This document shows positions 12,516 through 23,335 of a stretch of DNA of 64,000 bases, one piece after another. The stretch's first letter is position 1, and each line of letters opens with the position of its first letter. The position numbers and the translations under genes are program-made. The notes under the pieces are model-generated. The model saw only the letters and a list, made by a program, of their open reading frames with translations. It made no database searches and was not told the origin of the DNA. Source of the stretch: Isoetes taiwanensis (taxonomy: Eukaryota; Streptophyta; Lycopodiopsida; Isoetales; Isoetaceae); assembly GCA_021234155.1 (NCBI GenBank), contig JAJEKV010000173.1, positions 1 to 64,000 of the forward strand, written 5' to 3'.

Positions 12516-14072
12516 ATGGTGCTCACAAGATGGATGGTAACGCTGGCGAGCTTCTATATAATGGTGGCATCATGCGGCTCGCTAAATACGTTCAGTCTAT
12601 TCTCGCAGCACATCAGGGATAAGCTGGGGTATAATCAGGAATCGATAAACACAATAGGGTTCTTCAAAGAAACGGGCACATCGGTGGGGATCGTGGTGGG
12701 AGTGATCTACAATCTGACGGGGCCGAGGGCAGTGCTTTTCCTCAGCTCATTTCTTAATCTGTTCTCATTCTCGGTAACATGGCTGTTCCTGACGAGCAGG
12801 CTAGCGGTTCCTCCAGTGTGGATTTTCTCATGCTGCATCGGCCTTGTGGGCGCATCCGCTGCCTTTACAATTACTGCAGTGTTGGTGCCCTCTGCGCACA
12901 ATTTTGCGAGCAACCAGGGCACCATCCTCAGCCTCCTGGACAGCACCAACGGCCTCGCGGTCGGGGTCTTCACCCTCGCATTCCAGTCCTTCTACTCCGC
13001 CGATGTCAGCTCCTTCGTCTTCATGCTCGGCTGGCTCCCTTCCGCCATCATGTTCCTGCTTCTCTTCATGGTCAAGCAGCTCCCTGACCATCACAAATCA
13101 AATCCCCAAAACGACCTCAAAAACATGTACTGCCTCCTCTCCATCACTGTCGCCCTCGCCTTCTACCTTATGCTCGTTATCTTATTCCAGCTCAATCTCT
13201 CACTCCATGCACTGCGCCTCTCCTTCGCCGGTTCCATGCTCCTCCTCTTCCTTCCCATTCCGATCATCCTGTATTCTGAGCGCACCTCTTCATTTTCTGA
13301 CGTAGCACTCCCAGAAGATCTCTGGAAAAACGGAGACAAAGAGCCTCTGATCAGCTGTGAAGAAAAGGCCCAGGTCCAGGAAGAATCAGAAAAGCCTGGC
13401 ATCAAGTACGGGGATCATTACACAATAGCTCAAGCACTCTGCAGCATGGATCTGTGGCTCATGGTCATTGCTACAACCTGCGGAGTTGGAGCAGCTCTCA
13501 CAGTGATCAACAACCTGGGCCAAATCGGTCTGTCGTTGGGCTACACAACAACCCAAACGAATACTTTTGTAGCATTGCTGAGCATCTGGGACTACCTGGG
13601 GGGCGTTGCCACAGGGGCCCTGTCCGATATACTACTCAAAAAATATGGTGTTCCAAGGCCATTCTTCTTCGCATTATCTCTGGGCATCATCTCAGCAGGA
13701 AATTTAGTCCTGGGCCTCAATTTCATGCCACAAACTCTGCTCATCGGTTCGGTGCTGATTGGCCTGAGCCTGGGAGGCCAGTGGGCAGTGCTCTTCACCA
13801 TTATTGCTGAAATATTCGGGCTGAATAATTATGCAACCCTGCAAAACATTCCAACTATTGCAAAGGGTGTGGGCATGTACCTGCTGTCTGTTAAGCTCGC
13901 TGGGTTGCTGTACGATAAAGAGGCTGATGAAGCTGACGGGATGTGTGTTGGCACGCATTGCTTCCGCAGCACATTCTTGGTCATGGCTGCAGCTTGTATG
14001 CTCGGATGCCTAGCCAGCGCCATCCTCACCCTCCGCACATCCAAGTTTTACAGGAATGTGGTCAGATGCTGA
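12516..14072 (+). CDS. Nodulin-like MFS transporter (NFD4/NFD5-like family)
   Basis: A long uninterrupted plus-strand frame; as a membrane protein of about 518 residues it matches the usual size of plant nodulin-like major-facilitator proteins with about 12 membrane spans. I start at ATG 12,516 (MVLTRWMVTLASFY), since family members begin just before the first membrane helix. An in-frame ATG at 12,405 would add 37 residues that look unlike the family. The N-terminal nodulin-like half is followed by a hydrophilic loop with DLWKNGDKEPLI. The second half has the family signature NNLGQIGLSLGY and later GGQWAVLFTIIAEIFGLNNY. Relatives sit in plasma or organelle membranes and are proposed to move small metabolites or ions; the substrate cannot be told from sequence. 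There is no visible intron. GC-rich coding sequence in AT-rich surroundings supports a real, conserved gene. Confidence 0.9.
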   Translation: MVLTRWMVTLASFYIMVASCGSLNTFSLFSQHIRDKLGYNQESINTIGFFKETGTSVGIVVGVIYNLTGPRAVLFLSSFLNLFSFSVTWLFLTSRLAVPPVWIFSCCIGLVGASAAFTITAVLVPSAHNFASNQGTILSLLDSTNGLAVGVFTLAFQSFYSADVSSFVFMLGWLPSAIMFLLLFMVKQLPDHHKSNPQNDLKNMYCLLSITVALAFYLMLVILFQLNLSLHALRLSFAGSMLLLFLPIPIILYSERTSSFSDVALPEDLWKNGDKEPLISCEEKAQVQEESEKPGIKYGDHYTIAQALCSMDLWLMVIATTCGVGAALTVINNLGQIGLSLGYTTTQTNTFVALLSIWDYLGGVATGALSDILLKKYGVPRPFFFALSLGIISAGNLVLGLNFMPQTLLIGSVLIGLSLGGQWAVLFTIIAEIFGLNNYATLQNIPTIAKGVGMYLLSVKLAGLLYDKEADEADGMCVGTHCFRSTFLVMAAACMLGCLASAILTLRTSKFYRNVVRC

Positions 14073-15970
14073 TTCTTTTCCTTTTCTCTACTATAGGAAA
14101 ACGCTCGGTTTGTTTCAAGACCCAAGGCCTCCATTGCATCATTGTGGATCTGAGAGGAAAATCCATGCAGCTTTGGGCCAGATGCCACCAGTGCCAAATT
14201 CAACCTTTTTTCGTATGTAATGCTCTGACATACTCAGAAGAATATTATATTGTTTTTCCCAACAACATTCTGATTTTGCTTTCCAAATGTCAATTAGTAG
14301 TCTAGTGATGTTGTTGCCTGGACTGGACCTTTGCGCCAAATTCAACCTTCTTCTGTGCTTTGCTCTGAAACATGCAGAAGAATATCATATTGTTTTCCCC
14401 ATGTGATTTTGTGTCAAAACAGAATTAAGAATGGAGATGAATTTGCACTCTGTGGCTTGCTTGCCTTGGCAGAGCCGACATGGCTTTAGTTTGGGAACTC
14501 CTTACTTAAGGGATTACTCACTAATGATTTCAGCAGTCTCTGGTCCGTTCCTGTTTCGGCCTCAATACAAGTCTACAAACAAAGCTTGTCACTTTAGAGA
14601 TATTTCTCTTTCTTGGTTACATGTAATCTAAGCTTATGCATTTGCTACAGCATTATCCTCTGTTTCCTACCTCTTTCAAGACTTGTGGCTATGATGCAGG
14701 CATTTAGCACCTTTTCAGAGCTTCCTGGCTCACATGGAACTGGCTAGTCTAAGGGCAAAAGCATGTGCTACTCCATTTGCAAGAGTCGTAACCCAGCCTT
14801 TGCATCACTTCTGTTACAAATTAGACAGACAGACCGTTCTAACTTTGACTTCTCTTGTTTATTTCTACCTAACCTTGAACGACTTGCCAAGACTAGTTAG
14901 TGTCGAGTGATCCAGAAGCAACTGGAAGGTGGACTACTTTATTATTCGATTTGATCCAGCTCTTGCACATTTCCTGTATTCTAGTCTTATGCAAGATCAT
15001 TTCCTGTATTCTAGGCTTAGGGTGTATTCCCATTAACCAGCACCGGCAATTCCTATGCACCGATTTAAAGGAAAAACTACGGTCCCAGTTGACATATTTT
15101 CCCACATACCCCGGGTTTTATGAAGACCACGATTCCTATTGCACCTGTGATGCGTTTTGGCCAGTTGTGAGGAAGAAGACAAACGGAATCAGAAAGAGGA
15201 CAAAGAAAATCTTTTTGCTAGAAGACAAATTTCAGTTCTTTTTTAGGTATTCAGAAGCTTTCAAATCCATCTGAATTGGAGTTCCTGACCTGCGCCATAT
15301 CAGCAAAATCAAAGTCGGGTTATTGGAATGGCAAAAAAAATGATCCTCCCTCCGGTGCCTGTAACTTGCAAGGTGTCACAGGTACCGGCCATGGGTTTTT
15401 AGCGTAATGGGAATGAACCATTATGCATTTTATTATGTCAAAAAGAAGCATTTGTTCAAAATAAACTATACTTAAGTTCCAAATTTTTGGATTAGGGTAT
15501 ATGGGAAAATATCAAAACATATATAATTTAAATTGTCCGATAGGGACGGCATCAAATCCTGCATTCTAAAGTCTAACGCTTGGTTTTTCCCTGACTTCAT
15601 ATTTTTTCCAGCAAAAAAAATTGTCGCAACACCATTGCAAAGATCAGATTCTACCGAACAGGTGCAGTGATTTCAGATCGACGCGGTTCCCGAACTTCAT
15701 TAGCATACACATAAGCCATGAAGATAACTCCGCAGTTTGTTCTCGAAACTTGAAGCTTTTCGCCAAGAATCGGTTCTGGTTCAAAATACGATTGAGGTGA
15801 GAGCGAGGTACTGCCGGCTTCATTCTGATAGCTTTGTTTGTAGGTGATATTTTGGATTTCGACACGTCAGAAGGAGCTTTCAGAAGGAGCTTTCATCGGC
15901 ATGCTTTTAGGTAAGTAACTTTTTGTGTTTCCACATCCATTCCTCTTTATATAAACTAGTTCCTACAAGA
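14073..15970. other. 3' flank of transporter gene, no second gene seen
   Basis: Non-coding sequence with a diverged direct repeat of about 145 bp in the probable 3' UTR. CCAAATTCAACCTT followed by a CAGAAGAATAT..ATATTGTTTT block occurs near 14,195 and again near 14,337. A second short direct repeat (CATTTCCTGTATTCTAG) lies at 14,967 and 14,998. The 124-residue ORF at 14,900-15,274 shows no family features and I do not call it. Confidence 0.6.
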
Positions 15971-15974
15971 GAAT

Positions 15975-16510
15975 AGTGATTTATTGTCACTTTTTTGTCC
16001 CTAAAATAACATGCCAAAAAACTGATACAAAATTGACAATAACAATGACAAAATTGGTGAAACTCAAATGACAATAATATGACAATGGAGTGATGCGATA
16101 ATGACAAAAAATGTGACAAAAACAATGTTGTAAATGTGACTATAATATGATGATAGACTGAACAGTATTGACAAAATCATGTGTCAAAAAATGTGACAAT
16201 AGATTGGCTTAATAATGACAAAAGTAATGACAAAAAAATGATATAAATTTGACTATAATATGCCTATAAAATGTCATAATTGTGAGAATAGACTGACATA
16301 GTAAAGACAAAATCATGTATCAAAAATGTGACAGTAGATTGACTTTATAATGACCAAAATAGTGACTATAATATGATATAAATTTGACTATAATTGCCAA
16401 TACAATGACGTAATTGTGACAAAAAAGTGGAGAAATAGCGACAAGATATATGACGGTAATATGACAAAGAAATGACATAGTTTTGACAGACAATATGAGA
16501 AAAAAAAATG
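15975..16510. repeat. Degenerate TGACAAAA/TGACAATA simple-sequence region
   Basis: Dozens of imperfect words of the form ATGACAAAA, GTGACAAT and TGACTATAATATGA are spaced 8-25 bp apart. The spacing is irregular, so this is not a clean tandem satellite. A smaller patch of the same words occurs at 28,165-28,250. It carries no coding potential. Confidence 0.7.
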
Positions 16511-16594
16511 AGACTAGCATGCCCATAAAGCACAATTTCATTATAATGGGAAAATTTTTAGTAAACTGGAATTTTTTTATTATGGGGGTTGTAT

Positions 16595-16715
16595 AGACCT
16601 TATGCAGGGGTTGTATACACGTGTACAGTACCCTGTATCATAGACCTTATGCAGGGGTTGTATACACGTGTACAGAGACCTTATGCAGGGGTTGTATACA
16701 CGTGCAGTACCCGTT
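16595..16715 (+). repeat. Three-copy tandem repeat (AGACCTTATGCAGGGGTTGT unit)
   Basis: Three copies start at about 16,597, 16,643 and 16,677. Each continues with ATACACGTG(TACAG) and some are separated by a CCTGTATCAT-type spacer. ACACGTGT is a G-box-like palindrome, but I see no gene just downstream. Confidence 0.85.
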
Positions 16716-16827
16716 TATCATACATACATGAATATTTAGAGAACAGTATCATATACCAACTTCCAAACACAATAGAGACCGAAGTATGAACTATGTATGT
16801 CCCTAGTAACCTTCCCCCAGGTTCCTA

Positions 16828-16858
16828 ACCCCTTCCCCTTCCCCTTCCCCTTTCCCTT
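16828..16858 (+). repeat. CCCCTT microsatellite
   Basis: A run of CCCCTT units (CCCCTTCCCCTTCCCCTT) in otherwise unremarkable sequence. Confidence 0.85.
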
Positions 16859-16952
16859 GGCCTGCGAGGTCTAACCCACGCATCTGGGTTAGGAGTCAAG
16901 AGCTCACGCTCCTCCCAACCTGATTCTTCCCACCATATGGGGTACCTAGTCA

Positions 16953-17496
16953 TTAGAAAAAGTAATTCCACAGATGATATTCACGGAAGAAGAGCGGACC
17001 TAACTCCACAAAACCGTTGTACTCGTTGTAGTACACCCTAATAAGGCCATACATCTGTCCCCGGTTAATTTCATGAATGAACTCTGATATGTATGCATCC
17101 AGAGAGTGTGCTAAATATCCAGACGAAGAAGAGGCCTCAATTGTCGTAGCATCTCGGCCCAGATAAGAGAGGGGTTCAAGAAGTCCCCATTGCAAGTCTC
17201 CTATAACATTCGTGATGGATTAATTTCCATCGCTGGCTCATGACCACAATCAAATCGCCTGCACGAAGTTGATCAACTCCATTGTAAGCTCCTTGGTGGG
17301 ACCGCGGGCGCAACCTCCACTCCAAGAAATGGTCATAGCTCATCCATTCCAGGCCGCATTTAATGCCCTCGGGGGCATGCTTGCAGTGCCTTCCGAGTAG
17401 CCCAGGAGGATTGGGTCCAAACATTTGCAAAAGCAAGCAAGGATCACCGACGGAGCAAGGAACACGGAGCAGAGCAAGTAGCAAGTTCAAGAGCAA
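16953..17496 (-). pseudogene. Unrecognised coding remnant, frameshifted
   Basis: Two abutting minus-strand frames (106 and 80 residues) overlap around 17,176-17,195. They read on sensibly if one frameshift is allowed, from a segment containing GLEWMSYDHFLEWRLRPR and LRAGDLIVVMSQRWKL to one containing GQMYGLIRVYYNEYNGFVE. The composition looks protein-like, but I do not recognise a family. The upstream end runs into the AAGATCAAGTAGC minisatellite. It could be an exon of a captured gene or a transposon fragment. Confidence 0.35.
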
Positions 17497-17795
17497 GCAA
17501 GAAGATCAAGTAGCAAGGAGCACGGGAGCAAGTAACAAGTTCAAGAGAAAGCAAGAAGATCAAGTAGCAAGATCAAGAGCAAGGAACAAGATCAAGTAGC
17601 AAGGAGCACGGAATGAAGTAGCAAGGAACAAGGATCAAGATCAAGTAGCAAGAAGCAATGAACAACGAAGATCAAGTAGCAAGAAGATCAAGGAACAAGG
17701 AAGATCAAGTAGCAAGAAGATCAAGGAACAAGGAAGATGAAGGAGCAAGATTCTTAAGCAAGGATCAAGATCAAGTAGCAAGGTGAAAAGTGAGG
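17430..17795 (+). repeat. Minisatellite of AAGATCAAGTAGCAAG-type words
   Basis: Long imperfect tandem array of GATCAAG, TAGCAAG and GAGCAAG octamer-like words. It is strongly purine-rich on the plus strand. It overlaps the end of the unrecognised minus-strand remnant. Confidence 0.8.
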
Positions 17796-17832
17796 AGTGA
17801 AAACAAGGTAAAAGAATTTATAGCTACTTAAT

Positions 17833-17955
17833 CCAATAATGTTGAAGTATAATACCAATAATGTTGAAGTATAATACCAATAATGCCGACGATAATACCA
17901 ATAATGCTCACGATAATACCAATAATGTCAAGTATTATACCAATAATTCTACAAC
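17833..17955 (+). repeat. 21-22 bp minisatellite (CCAATAATG unit)
   Basis: Five to six head-to-tail copies, each beginning CCAATAATG and ending ATAATA or TTATA, with the middle bases varying (TTGAAGT, CCGACG, CTCACG, TCAAGT). Confidence 0.85.
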
Positions 17956-18900
17956 GACTATAAAAGCAGCTCCATCGGTGGTAGAAGTCATTCATCTCCC
18001 ATGGCTTATAATATTTATGAAGATCGGTTTGAGACCATTCTTTGCTCCATGAGCTACAATGATATTAATCACGATACATAAAGGTGTTAAGTCGATCCTT
18101 ACTTACAATCCAAAGCGAAGGTCGTGGAGTGTGATTGCCCCGGCCTTACTCGTGTTGTGATCCATCTTCTTTGGGTTCCCCGAGCCATGCCTACGAAATG
18201 AATGCGATCACAATAGCAGTGGATTGATGATGAGTGAATCATCGACTCTATAATGCCATCAATAATATGTGCATCTAAATTATATGTATGCCATCAATAA
18301 TGTGTGCATCGATGTAATGATGTGTATTAAACACCTATTATAATAGATGTAAGGATGTTAGTATAAGCATAAATTAGGATGTATCGACAACGATTAATTG
18401 TCCAAAATGCTTAAGTATTATAGCAAAAGAAATTACATACATGATTATCGAGAACATGACCGAGATTGAGAGCTTTTAGCTAATGCTATGTCCCCCCACA
18501 TGTCAACAATGTATTTTGGAATCAACAGCCTTTCGGTCTTTTGCCATTTGCATCCCATGCATAATGTATGGCATCTAACTTTCATACCTTGATGGATCCG
18601 ATGGATTGGGTCGCCAACGCTTAGTTAAGCAACTCGTATAGTCACGCACCAACAGTGCATCCACCATGATACATAAATGTGACCATAATTGGTAGACTCG
18701 GATCTAGGATGGCATCTTTTTCTCAGAAAAGCCCAACCACGTTGGAGTTTCATCGCCTCCGTGTCGGACTAAAACAAACATACCTTTCGTAACATGTGCA
18801 TGAGGATCGAACTCATCCATAGGCAACACCGACGCCATCATCCGGCCGCCCACAATATGTAGGCAAAGGTCTTACAAGCACCGCTTCATCGACCTGGAGT
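17956..18900. other. No gene recognised
   Basis: AT-rich sequence with ATGCCATCAATAATRTGTGCATC repeated twice near 18,255-18,310. I see no ORF or RNA I can support. It may be the 3' part of the minus-strand transposon gene that follows. Confidence 0.5.
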
Positions 18901-21640
18901 AAATGCAGCTTGTAGAGGTTCTTGCCTTGTACGCAAACCAAAAGTTATCATTTTGAGGTCATCCCCGAGATACATCTTCCAAACACAAAAGAATCTCGCT
19001 CCAAGAATCCATAGTTGCTTTGTAATCGCCGCGGCAAACACACTATCTTCTTTGATTTTTGCGTAAGGAATTCCATAATGCTATGTACTTGCCGATGTTG
19101 TCCCCGCCGTGCCGTGGAGATCTTTCAATGTCTTCCTTGAGGGATATTTTTAGGCACCCCTCGTTGGTAACGCTTGGCTCACCATTTTCATCCTCCTTCC
19201 ACATTCTTATTCCATTTTCTCGAATCCACTCTTTATGGGTTGGCCGCGATCTTATATTGCATAATGGGCCATTTCCCATCCATTTTAAATCGGAATAGCA
19301 ATGGGTCTCCAGATGGCCTCGTTAGACGTTGGCCCTTATCGTGATATATCCCTTGACAAAGCCTTTCCAACTGAACTTCATCCACAAAATATGGAACAGA
19401 GACTTTGCATTGCACTTGCTAAACAAGTAAAGCAACTCGTGCAAAGTTAGAGCATCCGATGAACTCATTAACGCTTTAAAAGTTCCCAAACAATGCATCA
19501 ATATCGCCATGAGTGTGCCCAACCATCATGAAACCAACCTGAATCTCATCAATACCTTAAGCCATGTCAAATAAGAGAGGTAGGAGAACACATATCTATT
19601 TTTATTTTGACCCATGCATTATCCAACGTAAGTAGAGATTTCGAGGAAGAGGATTGAAGCCTTTCTGTTGGCACTAGAAGATGAAGGCATCTTCTCTTGT
19701 GTCTCCGACTAGCTTATGCCGCAGTTGGTCGAGTATCTTTTTTAGGGCTTGCATCAATTTGCAATCAGAAGTTCTCGCTTCCACACAAATCACCACACTT
19801 GTCTTCTTCCCAAGAACTCAAGATAGTGTAGAGATCCTAGAAAGTGATCCAACATGAAAGTTTGAGTCATCCTTCCAAAGATCAAGAGAGAAATGGCCAT
19901 AAGCCCGCCCACCATGACCATGTGTCAATGCTCCTCGCCAAGTCGCTTCTTCGCGATCTCCTCTCCAAACGCACTTTATGTAGATGGTGACTTCTTGGTG
20001 TGAGTGTTTTGACCTGATCCATCTTATCATGTATTATGCGAGGTGACTTTCTCGGGCTAACGATGTGATAATGCACGCCAATGCCAATATTGACTCCTAC
20101 AGAACGTTGTTCCAACATATGTTTTGAATTGAAAGGTTGCGCTCTCCCTTGTATCTTTTGTTCTTTCCAATTCTCGCTTGATGACTACACATATGTTACA
20201 CTTGGAGAATGCTGTATTTTTTGCTATGCCGACGCCCTGAAACTCTTTTCTTCCAAATATTGTAAAAAGAGGGCAAGGTTACACTCTTTCCCGCCAATTC
20301 TTCCACCACGGCGCCCACCTCCTTATGTATGCTCTTCTTATTAAGGATGGAAGGAAGTTTGCATAACATTCTCCCTTATATCATCCTTTTCCTTTTTGTT
20401 TCTATGTGGAATGCTCTCTCGTGATTCTCACTAATGAAGGTATCAAGCACACTTTCTCAGTAGCTAGTGTCACGATCTAGGCTTCTTAGAGCTCAGATAC
20501 CATGTCCGCCCGCTTTCCACCTAACTCAACCTCTTCCTCCAACTATAAAACGTAGACCGAAAGCAACTCCTAAAGCCACGCGCCATGCTAATTGACAAAG
20601 ACTCCACTCCACTGCACCACTACTTTCGCCCCGACCGCCTCAGATAAGTTACACTCAACACATCAAAAACAAGCGTAATCCCCGCACCGCTTGATTGAGA
20701 ATAAAATTCTTTTCTTAAGGCACATACTTGTCGTTGGCTCCGCTTTTTTGACACATTCGCCCTGCAAAGATGTTGATTTTAGAGCACTCTTGATTGCCTT
20801 GAAGCGCACATCCCTCCTCCTTGCCATCCCCTTTGGTTCCCTCCCCGACCCTCTTCACATATGTATATTTCCTTTTCCTCTTGAATTGCTTCTCAACATC
20901 GCCTTCCAAGCACTCAACTTCTAAATCATCATGTTCGAGAGCAAAGAAGAGCTTGTAAATGTTGTGAAACCGTCCTACCATCATGAAGCAAAACAAAGAT
21001 GGGTCTCCTGTGTTACTAGATCGTTAGCTATAGGCCTCTCAAAGACAAGCATGACATGACCTCGATATTTTGGTTTCCCCGTTGATCTATTATGTTACCC
21101 ATCGAAAAGCCCGACCTTTGATACACCCAAGAACTCATCGCCTATAGCATCCCGAGGATCACTAAAGACTATATTCGGCCCCAATATTTAGATCCCAAGT
21201 GTGAGTGAAGAATGTAGCATGGCAAACCTAGTAGATCCGTTCTCGAGTAGTAGATCGCCTCATCTTCGTGCTTAAACAACCCGAGACCAAGACGGGCAGC
21301 TAGATTCTCATGACCTCCAATCTCCTCACTACTATCTCGCCTTCTTCATTTGTTGTCGTGGTTGCTTGGTTCACCACGCTGAGCAAGTTGAAACCGATGT
21401 CCCGGGCGGGCTACCGGATGATGGTGGACTACTAGATGAATCCTCTTGTGAAGAGGGCAAATTGAGGGATCTCAAGACGATCTTCACTTGAGGGCCACTC
21501 ATTTGGTTTTACATCCCTCTTAGGCCATCGAATGAATGTGCCTACCGCTTCACCAATGTTATCCGCGCCCGCAGGGACCGGAAGCTCGGCGATGGGATCA
21601 CGGACCGCGGACCTCAATTGCTACATTTGAAGGATCTATT
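18900..21640 (-). pseudogene. Eroded transposon-type gene with DUF7869-like core
   Basis: Reading leftward with frameshifts allowed, the segment around 19,500-19,610 gives GQNKNRYVFSYLSYLTWL, then GFMMVGHTHGDIDALFG. This matches the QLDN..NKNRY..F and GHTHEDID signature of DUF7869 proteins, a eukaryotic family usually found in mobile-element genes. Downstream pieces include VPYFVDEVQLERLCQGIYHD and GKWPIMQYKIAANP. About 1.8 kb upstream, a frame at 21,432-21,617 has DNIGEAVGTFIRWPKRDVK. That resembles the VGTF..WPKRLV block of plant transposon-encoded proteins, so either one element or two nested ones are present. All frames are broken. The family's Asp/His pattern suggests a nuclease fold, but that is inference. 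Confidence 0.55.
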
Positions 21641-21849
21641 TCCTTCCCATGAAGAGTGGTTCTATTCAAAATATGTCCCCGGCAACAATTGTCCTTCCGA
21701 CCTAATAGGTTGTACAGGGAAAATTAAACCCTGCTTCAATCAAGCAAGGCGATACTTTTTTTAACATATGAAATAGAGGAAAAATAAGCAAAAAATAAGT
21801 TTAAAATGGCGCTTATTTAGTACAAAAGTATAAATTTTGGTCCAAATTT

Positions 21850-22075
21850 GAGCTAAATGGCGCCATGGCGCTTATTTGGTGTAACGGTGAACACTTGATC
21901 AATGGCGCCATGGCGCCATTTGGTCGAATGGTGTTTGATCAATGAGCCATGGCGCCATTTGATCCAAATTCACACCTATGAATGTGCCATAGGTGTGAAT
22001 TTGGATCAAATGGCTTATGGCTTCATTTGATCCAACATCGCTTTGACCAAATGGCGCCATGGCGCCATTTGATCC
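21850..22075. repeat. Cluster of ATGGCGCCATGGCGCCAT palindromes and a 27-bp-arm hairpin
   Basis: The palindromic word occurs near 21,855, 21,900 and 22,051. Between them, bases 21,954-21,980 and 21,988-22,014 are perfect inverted repeats around a 7-base loop; the arms contain TTGATCCAAATTCACACC. The same word appears at 24,035-24,056, and fragments of it recur at about 23,435-23,765, 26,155-26,205 and 28,000. Confidence 0.85.
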
Positions 22076-22419
22076 AACACCATTTTGACCAAATGGCTTA
22101 GCTCCATCACAAAATCTACACGAGGTGCCTATGTTATGCATTCTTGCTCCCATTGTCAGATATGTGTCAATAAGAGCAGTGCATGCATAACATGGGCACC
22201 CCATGCCAACTTTGCAATTGAAACCAAGGTTCTTAGTGTCCTAGCAAAGATTAATGTCAAGATTTGAACACTCTATACACATGGCAAAGAATAGAACGTA
22301 ATTTATACCGTAAAACAAAGTGGACTTACTTGATATTAGATAGATCCATAGTGGTATGTCCCGGAGCAAGAGATAGAACAGAAAATCAAGCTGATCCCAA
22401 AGCAGATATATATTGGCAG

Positions 22420-22640
22420 AAGAATGCGCCAAGAAGAGCGCCAAGAAGAAAGCGCCAAGAAAGATTCGAGAAGAAGAAAGCGCCAAGGAGGATTCGCCAA
22501 GAAGAAAGCGCCAAGAAGAAAGCGCCAAGAATCACCTGGGATTTCGTGGTGGAGCTAAGAAGAAAGCGCCGACAAAGACGCGATGCGCCTTTGCAAAGTT
22601 TTTCGCTTAGGCGCTCGAGAAAAGAAGCGCCGCCTTTATG
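22420..22640 (+). repeat. GCGCCAAGAAGAAA minisatellite with Lys/Ala/Arg-rich frames
   Basis: Imperfect 15-18 bp repeats built from AAGAAAGCGCCAAGAA. Two frames read as K-, A- and R-rich low-complexity peptide. There is no start, domain or splice context to call it a gene, though a basic protein tail is possible. A direct repeat with CGGGCGGGAATTTTGA follows at 22,830 and 22,865. Confidence 0.6.
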
Positions 22641-23330
22641 CGCGAGCGGCAAATGAGACTAACAGCGGATTCGAAAAGCTACCGAACCGCGGCACGAAAA
22701 ACGCCTCAAGGCCGTGGCATGGTCGCATTAAGTGGGAGCACGGCGGCAAAGAGGGAGCTTTAAAGGCAAAGTACAATTTTCAAAATGGACGATTCAAATT
22801 TGGACAGGTGGCAGTCAAATTTCAATATACGGGCGGGAATTTTGACTTTTATGTTAATTGCGGGCGGGCGGGAATTTTGAATTTTATGTTCAAATTTGGG
22901 CTAAGCAAGCTTAGAAGGGAAATATTCAATTTCAAAATTGAATTGTGGCGGGTATGGGCGCTCGACCGCCACGGGCATGGCGGGCGGGGCGGCTGGCGCA
23001 ATATATACTGGACTGGCCACGCACGGCGGGCGGGCGTATGGGCATGGGCGCATGGGCCTGGACCGGCCACTCGCATGGGCGCCGGATAGCGATGGGCCCT
23101 AGTTGGCCGCCTGCTTTTTCCAAGCTTTCATTCGCTTTATTCTATTTTGATTCCAGCCCCAAGGGCCGACCTTAGCCGCTAACGCCAAGTCACAAAGGCC
23201 ACAAGCCCAAATACTTAAAGCAACCCTTTTTTTCATCCTTTTTTTCGATTGATTTCTCGGCGCCATTTCCCGCATAGTTCAAATACCAACACATCTAGAT
23301 ACACACCCGTTTTCGACCAAATTCAAGGCG
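22640..23330. other. GC-mixed stretch without a supported gene
   Basis: Contains GGGCGGGCGGG runs and the direct repeat of CGGGCGGGAATTTTGA. An open frame of 168 codons at 22,583-23,089 is GC-biased and shows no family features. Confidence 0.4.
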
Positions 23331-23335
23331 CTAAA

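Noticed and set aside
12779-13305. Long alternative frames inside the transporter gene (for example 102- and 153-codon plus-strand frames)
   Set aside because: They overlap the clear MFS frame, are Ser/Pro or Arg/His rich as expected of shifted GC-rich coding sequence, and have no family features.
14900-15274. 124-codon frame downstream of the transporter
   Set aside because: No start context, no domain, and it includes a short direct repeat typical of non-coding drift.
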